Assembly (NCBI GenBank): GCA_040766655.1
Contig: JAXGQB010000020.1
Span: 1 to 64,000 of the forward strand
Length of the DNA: 64,000 nucleotides
Source of the DNA: JALOOB01 sp040766655
Lineage (GTDB): Bacteria > Chloroflexota > Anaerolineae > CG2-30-64-16
Reading direction: 5' to 3'
The notes under the pieces are model-generated. The model was not told the DNA's origin. It did not search any database and worked only from the letters and a program-made list of their open reading frames with translations. Shown piece after piece: positions 48,635 through 57,779 of the stretch; position 1 is the stretch's first letter, and each line of letters begins with the position of its first letter. The position numbers and the translations under genes were made by a program.

Positions 48635-50350
48635 ATGATCCGAACCGTCCCCGAAACCACGAGCGAAGGCATCGAGCTCTACATCCGCACCTACTACTCA
48701 CTGCTGCGCAGCTCGGGCGATGTGCGTATCCGCTCGCTGGAAGAGACCCACGAGGGGATGCGATCCAGCCTCCACCTGGGCGCAGAGACCGAGGCCTTCG
48801 ATGCGTCCGCCTTCACGTACGCGGCACTGCGCCTCCCGGACTGCATCTACAAGGCGCGGCGCGTGGTGATGGGTCAATCGGAGGAAGTGTTCATGCGCGG
48901 CGGCCTGCGCGACATCCACCAATGGCGCCGGGTCGATGCGCCCGCACGCCGGCGGCGCATGCTCTTCGACGATGTGGAGACCATCGCGGCCTTCGTCTCC
49001 AGCGTCTCCGACATCGACGACCTGATCCCGAGCCTGGTGGCGTACCAGATCGAGTGGAACAAGCTACACCGGCGATTAGGGGGCACCCAACTCGGCGTCG
49101 ACATGGCCGCAGGCGCGATCCGGCCATCTGATGTCGATGAGGCGTTGCGCACTGCCGCAAGCCTGTCGACGGAGGACCTGGCGCGGCTGCGCGGCGCGTG
49201 GGGCGCGGGCTACGATGCTTGCTGGGCCGCGGTGGCCGGCCAACTTCTCGACATCAAGATCAACTCGCTGGCCAGCGGCTTCAACGACTACCGCACCGCG
49301 GTGGAGAAGTGGTGGGACGCGCTGGCCGAGCAGGCTGCGCACACCGGCCTCACGTCGCGTCCGATCTACTTCGTTTCCTCGAATCCGCACAGCATCACCA
49401 ATCCGCTGACCGGATTTGCGCCGGCACACCGGAAGGAGATCCTCGACCTGGTGCAGGACTCCGATCCCGAGGGCCTGACGAACGAGTGGCGCCGCCTGGA
49501 GGGAGAGCCAAACGAGGGTGCGCGCACCAACTTCCTCTACTACGTCCAGCGGCTGTACCTCCGCGGGAGCAAGGAACGGCAGGCCGCGTGGGCGCGCGCG
49601 GAGCAGGAGGCCGGCATCACCCGGCTGGAAGAGCCCGTCACGCTGGACATCAGCGCGCAGGTCATCGAGCTCGATAGGCTTGCGCCCGAGCGGCTCGATC
49701 CCCGGCTGCGCATGGCGGGCATGGAGGCACTCTCCGCCTCCAACGCGCTGATCGTGAACATCGACTATCCCCTGGGCTTCGCGGCCTATCACCTTCTCTC
49801 ACAGGTGGCCTCCAGCGCGGCGGAGCTGCTTGGGCTGTATTTCATGGGCAAGGCCGCGACCCTCAGCGGCCGCGTGGGCGACGTCATGATTCCCAACGTG
49901 GTGTACGACGAGCATTCGCGCAACACCTTCCTCTTCAAGAACTGCTTCCTCGCGCAGGACGTCGGACATCACCTGGTCTACGGCACGGTGTTCGACAATC
50001 AGAAGGCCGTCACGGTGCGCGGCACCTTCCTCCAGAACCGGGATTTCATGAGCGTCTTCTACAAGGAGGGCTACACGGACCTGGAGATGGAGGCGGGACC
50101 GTACCTGAGCGCGGTGTACGAGGACATCTACCCGCAGCGCTACCCGATGAACGAGATCGTCAACCTGTTCATCAATGCGCCGTACGATCTCGGGCTGCTG
50201 CACTACGCATCTGACACGCCCTACAGCCGGCGGCAGAGCCTGCTCAGCCGGAGCCTCAGCTACTTCGGCATGGACGCGACCTACGCGTGCTCCATCGCCA
50301 TCCTGCGGCGCATCCTGCAGCAGGAAATCGCGCGCCTGGGTCGCGGGTAA
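48635..50350 (+). CDS. Conserved hypothetical protein (571 residues)
   Basis: Soluble, no signal peptide. Motifs that look conserved are EGIELYIRTYYSLLRSSGDVRIRSLEE, VAYQIEWNKLH, SSNPHSITNPLTGFA and YYVQRLYLR. The C-terminal third (YPLGFAAYHLLSQVA, FDNQKAVTVRGTFLQNRDFMSVFYKEGY, GMDATYACSIAILRRI) is rich in aromatic residues. I do not recognise a named family or catalytic motif. It has its own strong promoter divergent from ppk, and a 91-nt repeat follows it. Confidence 0.8.
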   Translation: MIRTVPETTSEGIELYIRTYYSLLRSSGDVRIRSLEETHEGMRSSLHLGAETEAFDASAFTYAALRLPDCIYKARRVVMGQSEEVFMRGGLRDIHQWRRVDAPARRRRMLFDDVETIAAFVSSVSDIDDLIPSLVAYQIEWNKLHRRLGGTQLGVDMAAGAIRPSDVDEALRTAASLSTEDLARLRGAWGAGYDACWAAVAGQLLDIKINSLASGFNDYRTAVEKWWDALAEQAAHTGLTSRPIYFVSSNPHSITNPLTGFAPAHRKEILDLVQDSDPEGLTNEWRRLEGEPNEGARTNFLYYVQRLYLRGSKERQAAWARAEQEAGITRLEEPVTLDISAQVIELDRLAPERLDPRLRMAGMEALSASNALIVNIDYPLGFAAYHLLSQVASSAAELLGLYFMGKAATLSGRVGDVMIPNVVYDEHSRNTFLFKNCFLAQDVGHHLVYGTVFDNQKAVTVRGTFLQNRDFMSVFYKEGYTDLEMEAGPYLSAVYEDIYPQRYPMNEIVNLFINAPYDLGLLHYASDTPYSRRQSLLSRSLSYFGMDATYACSIAILRRILQQEIARLGRG

Positions 50351-50354
50351 CGAC

Positions 50355-50445
50355 GCCAGCCTGCGGTTGAAATCACAGGCTGGCACCCGCACAACCCGCT
50401 GAAGCGGGTTACACCACACCCCTGGGTCCACCAAGGCACTTCAGC
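50355..50445. repeat. 91-nt multi-hairpin intergenic repeat, copy 1
   Basis: GCCAGCCTGCGGTTGAAATC followed by CAGGCTGG gives a first hairpin, AACCCGCT-ga-AGCGGGTT a second, and a final TTCAGC block can pair with the GCTGAA of the second. Copy 2 (53011-53101) is the same length with no gaps and about three quarters identity. Differences keep pairing in the first stem. The gene-free stretch 50351-50683 otherwise shows no gene. Confidence 0.75.
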
Positions 50446-50683
50446 AACTTCAGCCTGCTGCCGCCGATCCTCAATCAGCGGCGGCACTTGTATTGTGCGA
50501 TACTTATTTCTGCATTGAAACCTGATTGAATTGTCACCAGTGACCTCTGATCTCACCCCACCCGATCAGAACCGCTAAACAACATCTGAAGGTGCACTTG
50601 AGACGCCCTTTTCCCTCAACGGGCGAAACGGCCGAGCAGTCGCCTCGCTGACAGCGGCATGACTGACTGACTGGAGGTAACCT

Positions 50684-51253
50684 ATGAGACGACTCTACCT
50701 GCCGGCGGCACTGTTGCTCGCCCTGCTGCTGACCGGCACGGCCCTGGCGCAGACCAGCGAGCCTTATGACCTGAGTTGGTGGACGCTGGACGGCGGCGGC
50801 GCGCTCAGCGAAGGCGGCAACTACGCGTTGAGCGGCGCCATCGGGCAGCCGGACGCCGGCGGACCACTGAGCGGCGACGCCTACGAGGTTACTGGCGGCT
50901 TCTGGCTGGCCGACCGGGCTTCGCCCCTGGCAGTTGTGGACCTGCGTGGCTCGGAGGACGGTGGCCTGCTGCGCCTGGACTGGAGCCCCGTGACACTGGA
51001 TACCGCAGGCGACAGCATCGCCGGCGTGAGTTACAGCGTCTATCGCTCTGCCAGCCAGCCATACTTCACGGCGGATTTAGCCTACAAGAGCGAACTGACG
51101 GAACCAAAGTTCCAGGACCCGGATCCAACCGTCATCGATAACTTCGCAGCCAGCCACTACTACCTGGTCCGCGCCGTCCACGGCGCTTCGATGTCGACCG
51201 ACTCGAACCGGATCGGCGTCTTTGCCTTCGGCCTCACGCCCGGCGCCCAATGA
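50684..51253 (+). CDS. Small secreted protein
   Basis: 189 residues. Signal peptide RRLYLPAALLLALLLTGTALAQ with cleavage after ALA. The mature part begins EPYDLSWWTLDGGGALSEGGNYALSGAIGQPDAGG, a motif often seen in Chloroflexota and Planctomycetes exoproteins, then a fibronectin-like fold (LRLDWSPVTLDTAG..YSVYRSASQPYF) and ends IGVFAFGLTPGAQ, similar to the CSLREA protein end FDFALTPGS. Function unknown. It shares an ATGA overlap with a possible start of the next gene, so the two are co-expressed. Confidence 0.75.
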   Translation: MRRLYLPAALLLALLLTGTALAQTSEPYDLSWWTLDGGGALSEGGNYALSGAIGQPDAGGPLSGDAYEVTGGFWLADRASPLAVVDLRGSEDGGLLRLDWSPVTLDTAGDSIAGVSYSVYRSASQPYFTADLAYKSELTEPKFQDPDPTVIDNFAASHYYLVRAVHGASMSTDSNRIGVFAFGLTPGAQ

Positions 51254-51273
51254 GAAGGATAGGAGCATTCATC

Positions 51274-52998
51274 GTGACAAAGAGAAACCTGCTGCACTTG
51301 TTGGCAGTCGTCGTATTAGTGTTGACCTTCAGCGGCACATCCCAGGCCCAGGAGGGGTCAGCGCAGGCCGAGGCGAGTGCACTCGCCACCGCGGCGGGCA
51401 CGAACTTCACCTACCAGGGTCGACTCACGGTCGGCGGAATCCCGGCCAACGGCAGGTACGACTTCGAGTTTCAGCTCTTCACTGCGCCGGGCTCCGGCGG
51501 CACGGCGAGCGATGTCGTAGCCATCATGGGCCAGACGGTCACAGGTGGCCTGTTCACGGTCGAACTCGATTTCGGCGAGGTGTTTCGCGGGAACGCCATC
51601 TACCTGGAGGTGCGCGTGCGGGCATCCGGCAGCGGCGAGGCCTTCACGCCGCTCACGCCGCGCCAGGCGATAACGGCTGCACCCTACGCGCAATTCGCGC
51701 TCAAGACAGCCGCACACGATCACTTCGGCGACACGTGGACAGGATCAAGCGGCGCGGATGGTCTCCGGTTGCAGCACACGGCTGCGAGCGGCGCCAGAAG
51801 CGGCGTCTCTGCGAGCAGCGCCAGCACCCAGGGCACGGGCGTCCTCGGGGAGGCCACCGCGACCGATGGAACCACATACGGCGTGCGGGGTGTGAACAGC
51901 AGCCCTCAAGGCGCAGGCGTGTTCGGAGAATCCACGGATGGCGTGGGCACCGCACCAGGGGTCAGGGGCAGGACGACCAGCCAGAATGCAAGTGGTGTCC
52001 GCGGCGACAATGACGATACCATAGGCTACGGTTTCGGCGTGTGGGGACGCAGCAGCAGTCCCTATGGCGGGGGCGTCGCTGGCACGGGGAACATGTACGG
52101 GGTCTATGGCGAAACCCAGACGACCTACGGCAGGGGCGTGCATGGCGTCAACATTGCCGAAACCGGCATCAATTTTGGGGTGTACGGAGAGAGCCTGAGC
52201 ACCAGCGGCACAGGGGTGTACGGCGTTGCGTTTAACTCCAACGGCTCCAACTACGGCGTGAGGGGCGAGTCCAACAGCGAGAGCGGAGTTGGCGTCCACG
52301 GCAAGGTCCCCATGGACAGCCTCGGTGCAGGCGTCGTCGGCGAAGGGAGCACGGGCGTCCGCGGGACTTCCGATGGTCCTCAGGGCATCGGTGTCGTAGG
52401 TTTCGCTACCAGCAGCACCGGCGTCAATTACGGCGTTTGGGGGGTGACCAATAGCGCCACGGGCTATGCGGGCTATTTTGGCGGCCAGGTGCAGATCGAC
52501 GGCACGCTCAGCAAGGCGGGCGGCTCGTTCAAGATCGATCATCCCCTGGACCCGGAGAACAAATACCTGTCCCATTCCTTCGTCGAGTCGCCAGATATGA
52601 TGAATGTCTACAACGGCAACGTCACCCTGGATGGGAACGGCGAGGCGCAGGTGGCGCTGCCTGACTACTTCGAGGCGCTGAACCGCGACTTCCGCTACCA
52701 GCTCACCCCCATCGGTGGCTGGGCGCCGATCTACATCGCGCAGGAGATCGAGGGCAATGCTTTCCGAATCGCCGGCGGCGAACCCGGGCTGAAGGTCTCG
52801 TGGCAGGTGACGGGCATCCGCCAGGACGCCTGGGCGGAGGCGAACCGCATCGTCGTGGAAGAAGCGAAGACGGCCGAGGAGCAGGGCCGCTACCTCCACC
52901 CAGAGGCGCTGGGTCAACCGAAGAGCCTGGACGTGGACTACGAGCGTGAGCGCCAACTTTTGGAGCGGTCCGAGGCCAGCAGGGCCACCGACCGCTGA
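51274..52998 (+). CDS. Secreted tail-fibre-like repeat protein
   Basis: 574 residues from GTG 51274 (AGGAG upstream, then a clean signal peptide TKRNLLHLLAVVVLVLTFSGTSQAQ); ATG 51250 overlaps the previous stop and is the alternative. Residues 40-150 are a beta domain (FTYQGRLTVGGIPANGRYDFEFQLF). Residues 180-400 are about ten irregular repeats of Y/V-GVxG with S/T/N-rich linkers, like trimeric beta-helix tail fibres. A conserved C-terminal module follows: FKIDHPLDPENKYLSHSFVE, then GNVTLDGNGEAQVALPDYFE and YQLTPIGGWAPIYIAQEI. Probably an extracellular fibrous or adhesive protein. Confidence 0.78.
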   Translation: MTKRNLLHLLAVVVLVLTFSGTSQAQEGSAQAEASALATAAGTNFTYQGRLTVGGIPANGRYDFEFQLFTAPGSGGTASDVVAIMGQTVTGGLFTVELDFGEVFRGNAIYLEVRVRASGSGEAFTPLTPRQAITAAPYAQFALKTAAHDHFGDTWTGSSGADGLRLQHTAASGARSGVSASSASTQGTGVLGEATATDGTTYGVRGVNSSPQGAGVFGESTDGVGTAPGVRGRTTSQNASGVRGDNDDTIGYGFGVWGRSSSPYGGGVAGTGNMYGVYGETQTTYGRGVHGVNIAETGINFGVYGESLSTSGTGVYGVAFNSNGSNYGVRGESNSESGVGVHGKVPMDSLGAGVVGEGSTGVRGTSDGPQGIGVVGFATSSTGVNYGVWGVTNSATGYAGYFGGQVQIDGTLSKAGGSFKIDHPLDPENKYLSHSFVESPDMMNVYNGNVTLDGNGEAQVALPDYFEALNRDFRYQLTPIGGWAPIYIAQEIEGNAFRIAGGEPGLKVSWQVTGIRQDAWAEANRIVVEEAKTAEEQGRYLHPEALGQPKSLDVDYERERQLLERSEASRATDR

Positions 52999-53010
52999 GC
53001 CGGCCAAGGT

Positions 53011-53101
53011 GCCAGCCTGCGGTTGAAATCGCAGGCTGGTATCTGCAAAACACGCTGAGGCGGGTTGCATCACATCCCCAGATCCGCGAGTGCGCCTCAG
53101 C
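53011..53101. repeat. 91-nt multi-hairpin intergenic repeat, copy 2
   Basis: Same structure as copy 1 at 50355-50445. The two copies flank the pair of secreted-protein genes in direct orientation. Confidence 0.75.
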
Positions 53102-53179
53102 GTCCTTCGCCCTGCCAGCCGCTGGTTTTGGGTCGGTGGCGTCGCCTGCGGCATGGCGCGCGCCGGCGCCGGCGGCACG

Positions 53180-54463
53180 TCAGACGGATAGAATGGACCG
53201 CAGGATGGCCCCCACGGAAGCGGGGCGAAACATATCGCCGAAGACGGTGCGGTAGGGCAGGTGGCCCGACACGGCCCCGAAGAGCGCCTCCTGGAGGGCC
53301 GCGTTGTGCCGCGCGGCGCGCACCACCGGGTCCACCAGGCCAAGCCGGGTCGCGAGGCTCACCAGCCGGCGCATGCCGAGGCCGTAGATCATGTCACCGG
53401 TGATGTCGCGATTGGCGCGCTCATAATGCTCCGCGAACGCGCCCTCGGTGACCCCAGCGCTGAAGATGGCCTCCGCGGCGCGCATACCCGTCAGCACAGC
53501 GGATGAGACCCCCTTACCCTTGAAGGCCCGCACGAGACCCGCCGCATCGCCCACCAGGACGTAGCGGTTGCCGTAGTAGCGACCCGCAAGCGAGCACGGA
53601 AAGCGGCCCTTGAAGACACGGAGCGGGCCCGGCTCAGAAACAGTGGCTTGGTTGACGCCGGGCAGGACGGACCTGACCTCCGGCCGTGCCAGGAACGCGG
53701 CCATCTGCTCGTCGGTGACCGTGTTTCCCGCGATGTTGATCGTCAGGTGGGTGTCCTTGGGTGTCACCGCGCCGAATTCGATCGTCCCGTAGTTCCCCAG
53801 GTAGGCATGGATGCGGTTGCCGAAAGCGGCCATGCCCTCCGGCCCCGGGTGAAACCGGGTGACGACGCTGGTCAGCGCGTTAGGCGGACGGTAGCCGGTG
53901 GCCCGCGTGAAGACCGCGGCGGTGCCCTCGTCCATGCCGAACGCGCCCACGACAACGTCCGCCTCCAGCGGGCTGCTCTCCGAGTAGACTACCACCCGGT
54001 CGAGGTGAAAGTCCAGATCAACCACGCGCGCGCGGATGACGTTCACCCCGCGCGCCCGGGCACACTCCAGCATGTAATCGTCGAACTGAACGCGGCGCAG
54101 CGCAACGGAAGGCTCCTGCTCGTCCAGCACCAGTTGCTCGCGCGGGGTGTGCAGGATGTAGCCCACGATGCTGCGATTCGTCAGGTGCGTCGGAAAGTCG
54201 ATGCCCAGATGGTCGGAGAGCAGCGCAGGCAGGGATACGGTCAGCACGCCGGAGCACAGGTTGTGATGAAAGGCTCCAGAGAACTGCTTGCCCTCCAGGA
54301 TCGTGAGATGAATGCGGCGGCTGGCTGCCGCGGCCAATCGCTGCAACATGAGAGCACACGCGACCCCGCCCGGTCCGCCACCGACGATGACGACCCGGCT
54401 GTCATCCTCGAGCGCGCACGTGCGCGGCGCGGGCCGCGGCGCTCCGGTTTGGGCGCAGTTCAT
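53180..54463 (-). CDS. FAD-dependent oxidoreductase, geranylgeranyl reductase-like (1)
   Basis: 427 residues from ATG 54463 with AGGAGG 11 nt upstream; ATG 54496 is also possible. The Rossmann motif VVIVGGGPGGVACAL is about residue 25-40. The FAD-binding GD motif YVLVGDAAGLVRAFKGKGVSSAVLTGMRAAEAI is intact, and NLCSGVLTVSLPALLSDHLGIDFP resembles the PxxYxWxFP region position of the family only loosely. The family saturates isoprenoid chains of lipids or quinones. It stands downstream of a second paralog on the same strand with a 53-nt gap. Confidence 0.85.
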   Translation of the reverse strand: MNCAQTGAPRPAPRTCALEDDSRVVIVGGGPGGVACALMLQRLAAAASRRIHLTILEGKQFSGAFHHNLCSGVLTVSLPALLSDHLGIDFPTHLTNRSIVGYILHTPREQLVLDEQEPSVALRRVQFDDYMLECARARGVNVIRARVVDLDFHLDRVVVYSESSPLEADVVVGAFGMDEGTAAVFTRATGYRPPNALTSVVTRFHPGPEGMAAFGNRIHAYLGNYGTIEFGAVTPKDTHLTINIAGNTVTDEQMAAFLARPEVRSVLPGVNQATVSEPGPLRVFKGRFPCSLAGRYYGNRYVLVGDAAGLVRAFKGKGVSSAVLTGMRAAEAIFSAGVTEGAFAEHYERANRDITGDMIYGLGMRRLVSLATRLGLVDPVVRAARHNAALQEALFGAVSGHLPYRTVFGDMFRPASVGAILRSILSV

Positions 54464-54516
54464 GGTCTGGCAGCCCTCCTGTGCAGAGAGGTCCATCAAC
54501 AGAGTGTGCTGCGTCG

Positions 54517-55803
54517 CTACGCGGTGCGCAGCAGGTGGCGGGCAAAAGATGCGACCCCGCGCGGCGCCAGGGCCAGCCGGAAGAGCCGGGCGTAAGCCTC
54601 ATCCCCCGTCAGCATCCCCCACAGCAGTCGGGCATGGATGCGTCGCTCTGAGGCAAGCTCCGACTCGGCCTCCACCGCTCGTATGAAGGCCCCCGCGAAT
54701 CGCGGCAGGCTCATGAGCCGGCCCGTCATCGAGTATAGCAGAGCGCCGTAACGATTGTCGACTGCGACCCTGCGGCACGAAGGCCGGTACGCCCGATGGA
54801 AGTCCTCCCGCCCGATGCCATCCTGGACAGCTGCGGTCATGGCCGCGCGCGTCGTGAGAAAAGCCGAGTTGATGCCGTCCTTGAAGAGATGGGAGGCAGC
54901 GGCGTCGCCCACCGCAACCCAACGGTCGCCGTAATACACGGTGGCGGGCGTGGTTACGATGCGCGGGCTGCAACCACACATGCTCGACGGCGGGCCGTGG
55001 AAGTAGTTGTCCAGCAGATGCGCGTGCGCCTGATAGAACTGCACCAGCGCACCGGCCGCAGGACCCCGCCACAGCAACGACACGTTGAGGTACTCGCCCT
55101 TCGGGACGAGAGCGCCGAAGAGCAATCCGGGTGGTTGGCCAAAGAAACCCACCACTGTATCGGCAGCCCAGGCATCGGGCCTGATGATCTCATCGTGAAT
55201 CATGACCGCGCTATCGGGAGCCTGGTAACCGAAGCCCGCGTCGAGGGGTGAACGGCTGTTGACGCCCGTTGCCAGCACGAGCAGGTCGGCCGGCTCGGCG
55301 TCGTGGTCCGTGTGGATCACCGGCCGGTCCTCCCAGGTAACCTTGCGCACCCGGGTGCGGATGTATTGCGCGCCGGCAGCCACGGCCTGAGACATCAGAA
55401 AGCCATCGAAGCTGGCCGAGGGCGGGCCGGTGCGCCGACGTGGGCCCGAGCCGCGGTAGACGCTGATGATCCTGCGCCCTGCCACAGGTTGCTCGATGGT
55501 CGTCGTTTCGCCCGCGACGTGGACCTGGTAGACGCGCAACTCGGCTTGGACGACCTCGCGGGGGATCGTGAGACCCAGGAATTCCATGTGCCGCAGCGCA
55601 TTCGCGGAGATGATGCCGGCACACCCTTTGCAGTTGCGTTGCGCACCAGGAGTGACGAGGTCGCGCGCCTCGTAGATAACGACGCGAGGTTCAACCCCCG
55701 CCTGCCGGGCCAAGGCCAGCAGGTGCAGGGCGGAAAAGGTGCCGGCCGGACCGCCGCCCACGATGGCGACGCGATCTCCGTCTCGCAGGCGTAAACTACT
55801 CAT
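54517..55803 (-). CDS. FAD-dependent oxidoreductase, geranylgeranyl reductase-like (2)
   Basis: 428 residues from ATG 55803 (GGAGG 7 nt upstream). VAIVGGGPAGTFSALHLL is the Rossmann motif, and WVAVGDAAASHLFKDGINSAFLTTRAAM the second FAD motif. NCKGCAGIISANALRHMEFLG carries a CX2C near the flavin, unusual and possibly redox-active or metal-binding. The substrate site is not recognisable. With gene (1) it forms a two-reductase operon, perhaps two steps on one lipid. Confidence 0.85.
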   Translation of the reverse strand: MSSLRLRDGDRVAIVGGGPAGTFSALHLLALARQAGVEPRVVIYEARDLVTPGAQRNCKGCAGIISANALRHMEFLGLTIPREVVQAELRVYQVHVAGETTTIEQPVAGRRIISVYRGSGPRRRTGPPSASFDGFLMSQAVAAGAQYIRTRVRKVTWEDRPVIHTDHDAEPADLLVLATGVNSRSPLDAGFGYQAPDSAVMIHDEIIRPDAWAADTVVGFFGQPPGLLFGALVPKGEYLNVSLLWRGPAAGALVQFYQAHAHLLDNYFHGPPSSMCGCSPRIVTTPATVYYGDRWVAVGDAAASHLFKDGINSAFLTTRAAMTAAVQDGIGREDFHRAYRPSCRRVAVDNRYGALLYSMTGRLMSLPRFAGAFIRAVEAESELASERRIHARLLWGMLTGDEAYARLFRLALAPRGVASFARHLLRTA

Positions 55804-55988
55804 CGCTCTGCCTCCGCGCGCACGTGTCGATATGACTGTATCACAGGGACAAGGAAAGGGCAAGCGATGAACAAACGATTGAAGACTGAAGATTAAGGAT
55901 TGAAGATGAGTTGACGCACGGCCGAGGCGATGCTAGACTACCGTGGCCATTGTGCAAGTCAGATACATCGACAAGGAGGAGAAGCGTT

Positions 55989-57650
55989 ATGTCACGGAAA
56001 ATGGCGACCCTTGCTGTTCTCGTGCTCGTCATGGCTGTCGCGATCGCGTGCGCACCCGCCGCGCCGGCCCCGGCAACCCAGCCTACCGCTGCACCTGCTG
56101 CCGAACAGCCGGCCGCCCCCGCGGCGCCGGCCGAACAGCCCGCAGGTCCCGTAAAGGGCGGCACCATCGTCGTCGGCCTCCAGGCCGAACCCACCACTCT
56201 CGACTCCCAACAGATCAGCGACTACAACTCGCACCGCGCCGCGTACGGCATCTACGACATGCTCCTCCGCTTCGAAGACGAGGGCACGAACGTTGAACCC
56301 GGTCTCGCAGAGCGATGGGAGATCTCCGATGACGGCCTGGAATATACGCTGTATCTGCGCCAGGGCGTCAAGTTCCACGACGGCACTGACTTCAACGCGG
56401 ACGCGGTGAAGTTCAACATCGACCGGCAGATCGACGTGGACCATCCCTTCCACAACACCGGCCAGTTTGCCTACGCAGAGTTTACGTGGGGCATGGTGGA
56501 CCGCGTCGAGGTCGTGGATCCGTACACCGTCAAGTTCGTGCTGAAGGACAAGTTCGCGCCGTTCCTCAACCATCTTGCGATGCATCCGGCCGCCATGGCC
56601 AGCCCGGCTGCCGTCGAGAAGTACGGGATGGACTTCTCCATCAACCCGGTCGGCACCGGCCCGTTCAAATTCGTGCGCTGGACGCCCGGCGTCGAGGTCG
56701 TGCTGGAAAAGAACCCGGACTACTGGCGCGGCGAGCCGCTGCTGGACCAGATCATCTACCGCCCCATCATCGAGGATCAGTCACGCCTGACCGAGCTCGA
56801 ATCCGGTGGGGTGAACTTCATGGTCAACGTGCCGCCCGACGACCTGGCGCGCATCAAGGGCGACAGCCAGTACACCGTGGTCGAACAGGCCGGCATGCAC
56901 ACATGGTGGGTGGCCTTCAACCACGCGAAGGAGCCGTTCAACAACAAGCTGGTGCGCCAGGCCATGAACTACGCGATCAACAAGCAGGCGATCGTCGACA
57001 ACATCCTGAAGGGCACGGGACAGCTCGCGGTCAGCCCGCTCCCGCCCGTCGTGTGGAGCTACACGGACGACATCCAGACCTACGAGTATAACCCGGAGAA
57101 GGCGAAGGAACTGCTGGCCGAGGCCGGCTATCCGGACGGGTTCACCTGTGACTTCTGGCTCCCCGAATCCGGCTCGGGCATGCAGCAGCCGGTCGTGATG
57201 GGAACCGCGATGCAGGCCGATCTCAAGGCCGTGGGCATCGACTGCACCATCCAGACGTTCGAGTGGGGCAGCTACCTGGAAAAGGTCATCGTGCCGCCCG
57301 ACCAGGCCGAGTTCGACCTGATGGAGATGTCGTGGATCGGCGACAACGGCGATCCCGACAACTTCCTGTACATCCTGCTGAGCGGCGAGCAGTTCCCGCC
57401 CAACGGCTACAACATGGGCTTCTACAACAACGAAGAAGTCAACAAGCTCCTGGCCGAGGCGCGTGTCACGCTGGACAAGGCCCAGCGAACCGAGCTGTAC
57501 GTGCAGGCGCAGAAGCTGATTGCCGAGGATCCGCCGTGGATGGTCATCGACCACGAATCGCAGATCGTGGCGATGAGCAACAAGATCAAGAACTTCAAGC
57601 TCCATCCCACCGGACCGTTCCGCTTCGACGAGGTGTGGATCGAGCCCTAG
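55989..57650 (+). CDS. ABC transporter substrate-binding lipoprotein, family 5 (dipeptide/oligopeptide)
   Basis: 553 residues. Signal peptide SRKMATLAVLVLVMAVAIAC with lipobox Cys at about 21, then a Pro/Ala/Gln tether to residue 55. The SBP_bac_5 domain starts GGTIVVGLQAEPTTLD, with YTLYLRQGVKFHDGTDFNADAVKFNIDR and NPVGTGPFKFVRW as signatures. Ligand cannot be read from sequence; opines, peptides or nickel are typical. A strong hairpin follows before the permease genes, which would raise its expression relative to them. Confidence 0.95.
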   Translation: MSRKMATLAVLVLVMAVAIACAPAAPAPATQPTAAPAAEQPAAPAAPAEQPAGPVKGGTIVVGLQAEPTTLDSQQISDYNSHRAAYGIYDMLLRFEDEGTNVEPGLAERWEISDDGLEYTLYLRQGVKFHDGTDFNADAVKFNIDRQIDVDHPFHNTGQFAYAEFTWGMVDRVEVVDPYTVKFVLKDKFAPFLNHLAMHPAAMASPAAVEKYGMDFSINPVGTGPFKFVRWTPGVEVVLEKNPDYWRGEPLLDQIIYRPIIEDQSRLTELESGGVNFMVNVPPDDLARIKGDSQYTVVEQAGMHTWWVAFNHAKEPFNNKLVRQAMNYAINKQAIVDNILKGTGQLAVSPLPPVVWSYTDDIQTYEYNPEKAKELLAEAGYPDGFTCDFWLPESGSGMQQPVVMGTAMQADLKAVGIDCTIQTFEWGSYLEKVIVPPDQAEFDLMEMSWIGDNGDPDNFLYILLSGEQFPPNGYNMGFYNNEEVNKLLAEARVTLDKAQRTELYVQAQKLIAEDPPWMVIDHESQIVAMSNKIKNFKLHPTGPFRFDEVWIEP

Positions 57651-57684
57651 CCCGAGGCCCGAATTCCGCCTCCCGGTACTGACG

Positions 57685-57713
57685 GTTGGGGGCCCCCGAC
57701 GGGGGCCCCCAAC
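57685..57713 (+). terminator. Strong GC hairpin between binding protein and permease genes
   Basis: GTTGGGGGCCCCC and GGGGGCCCCCAAC form a near-perfect 13-bp stem with a 3-nt loop. There is no T-tract. In transporter operons such hairpins partially terminate or protect the upstream mRNA, so the binding protein is made in excess. Confidence 0.6.
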
Positions 57714-57779
57714 ACTCTCCCAAGCCGTTTCGGGGGCGACACCTGCGCCCCGGAACGCGTACAAGTCGTTCAGAGCGCC

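Noticed and set aside
49076..49792. 238-codon minus-strand ORF in the conserved hypothetical gene
   Set aside because: Antisense to a long, promoter-driven plus-strand gene with better start context.
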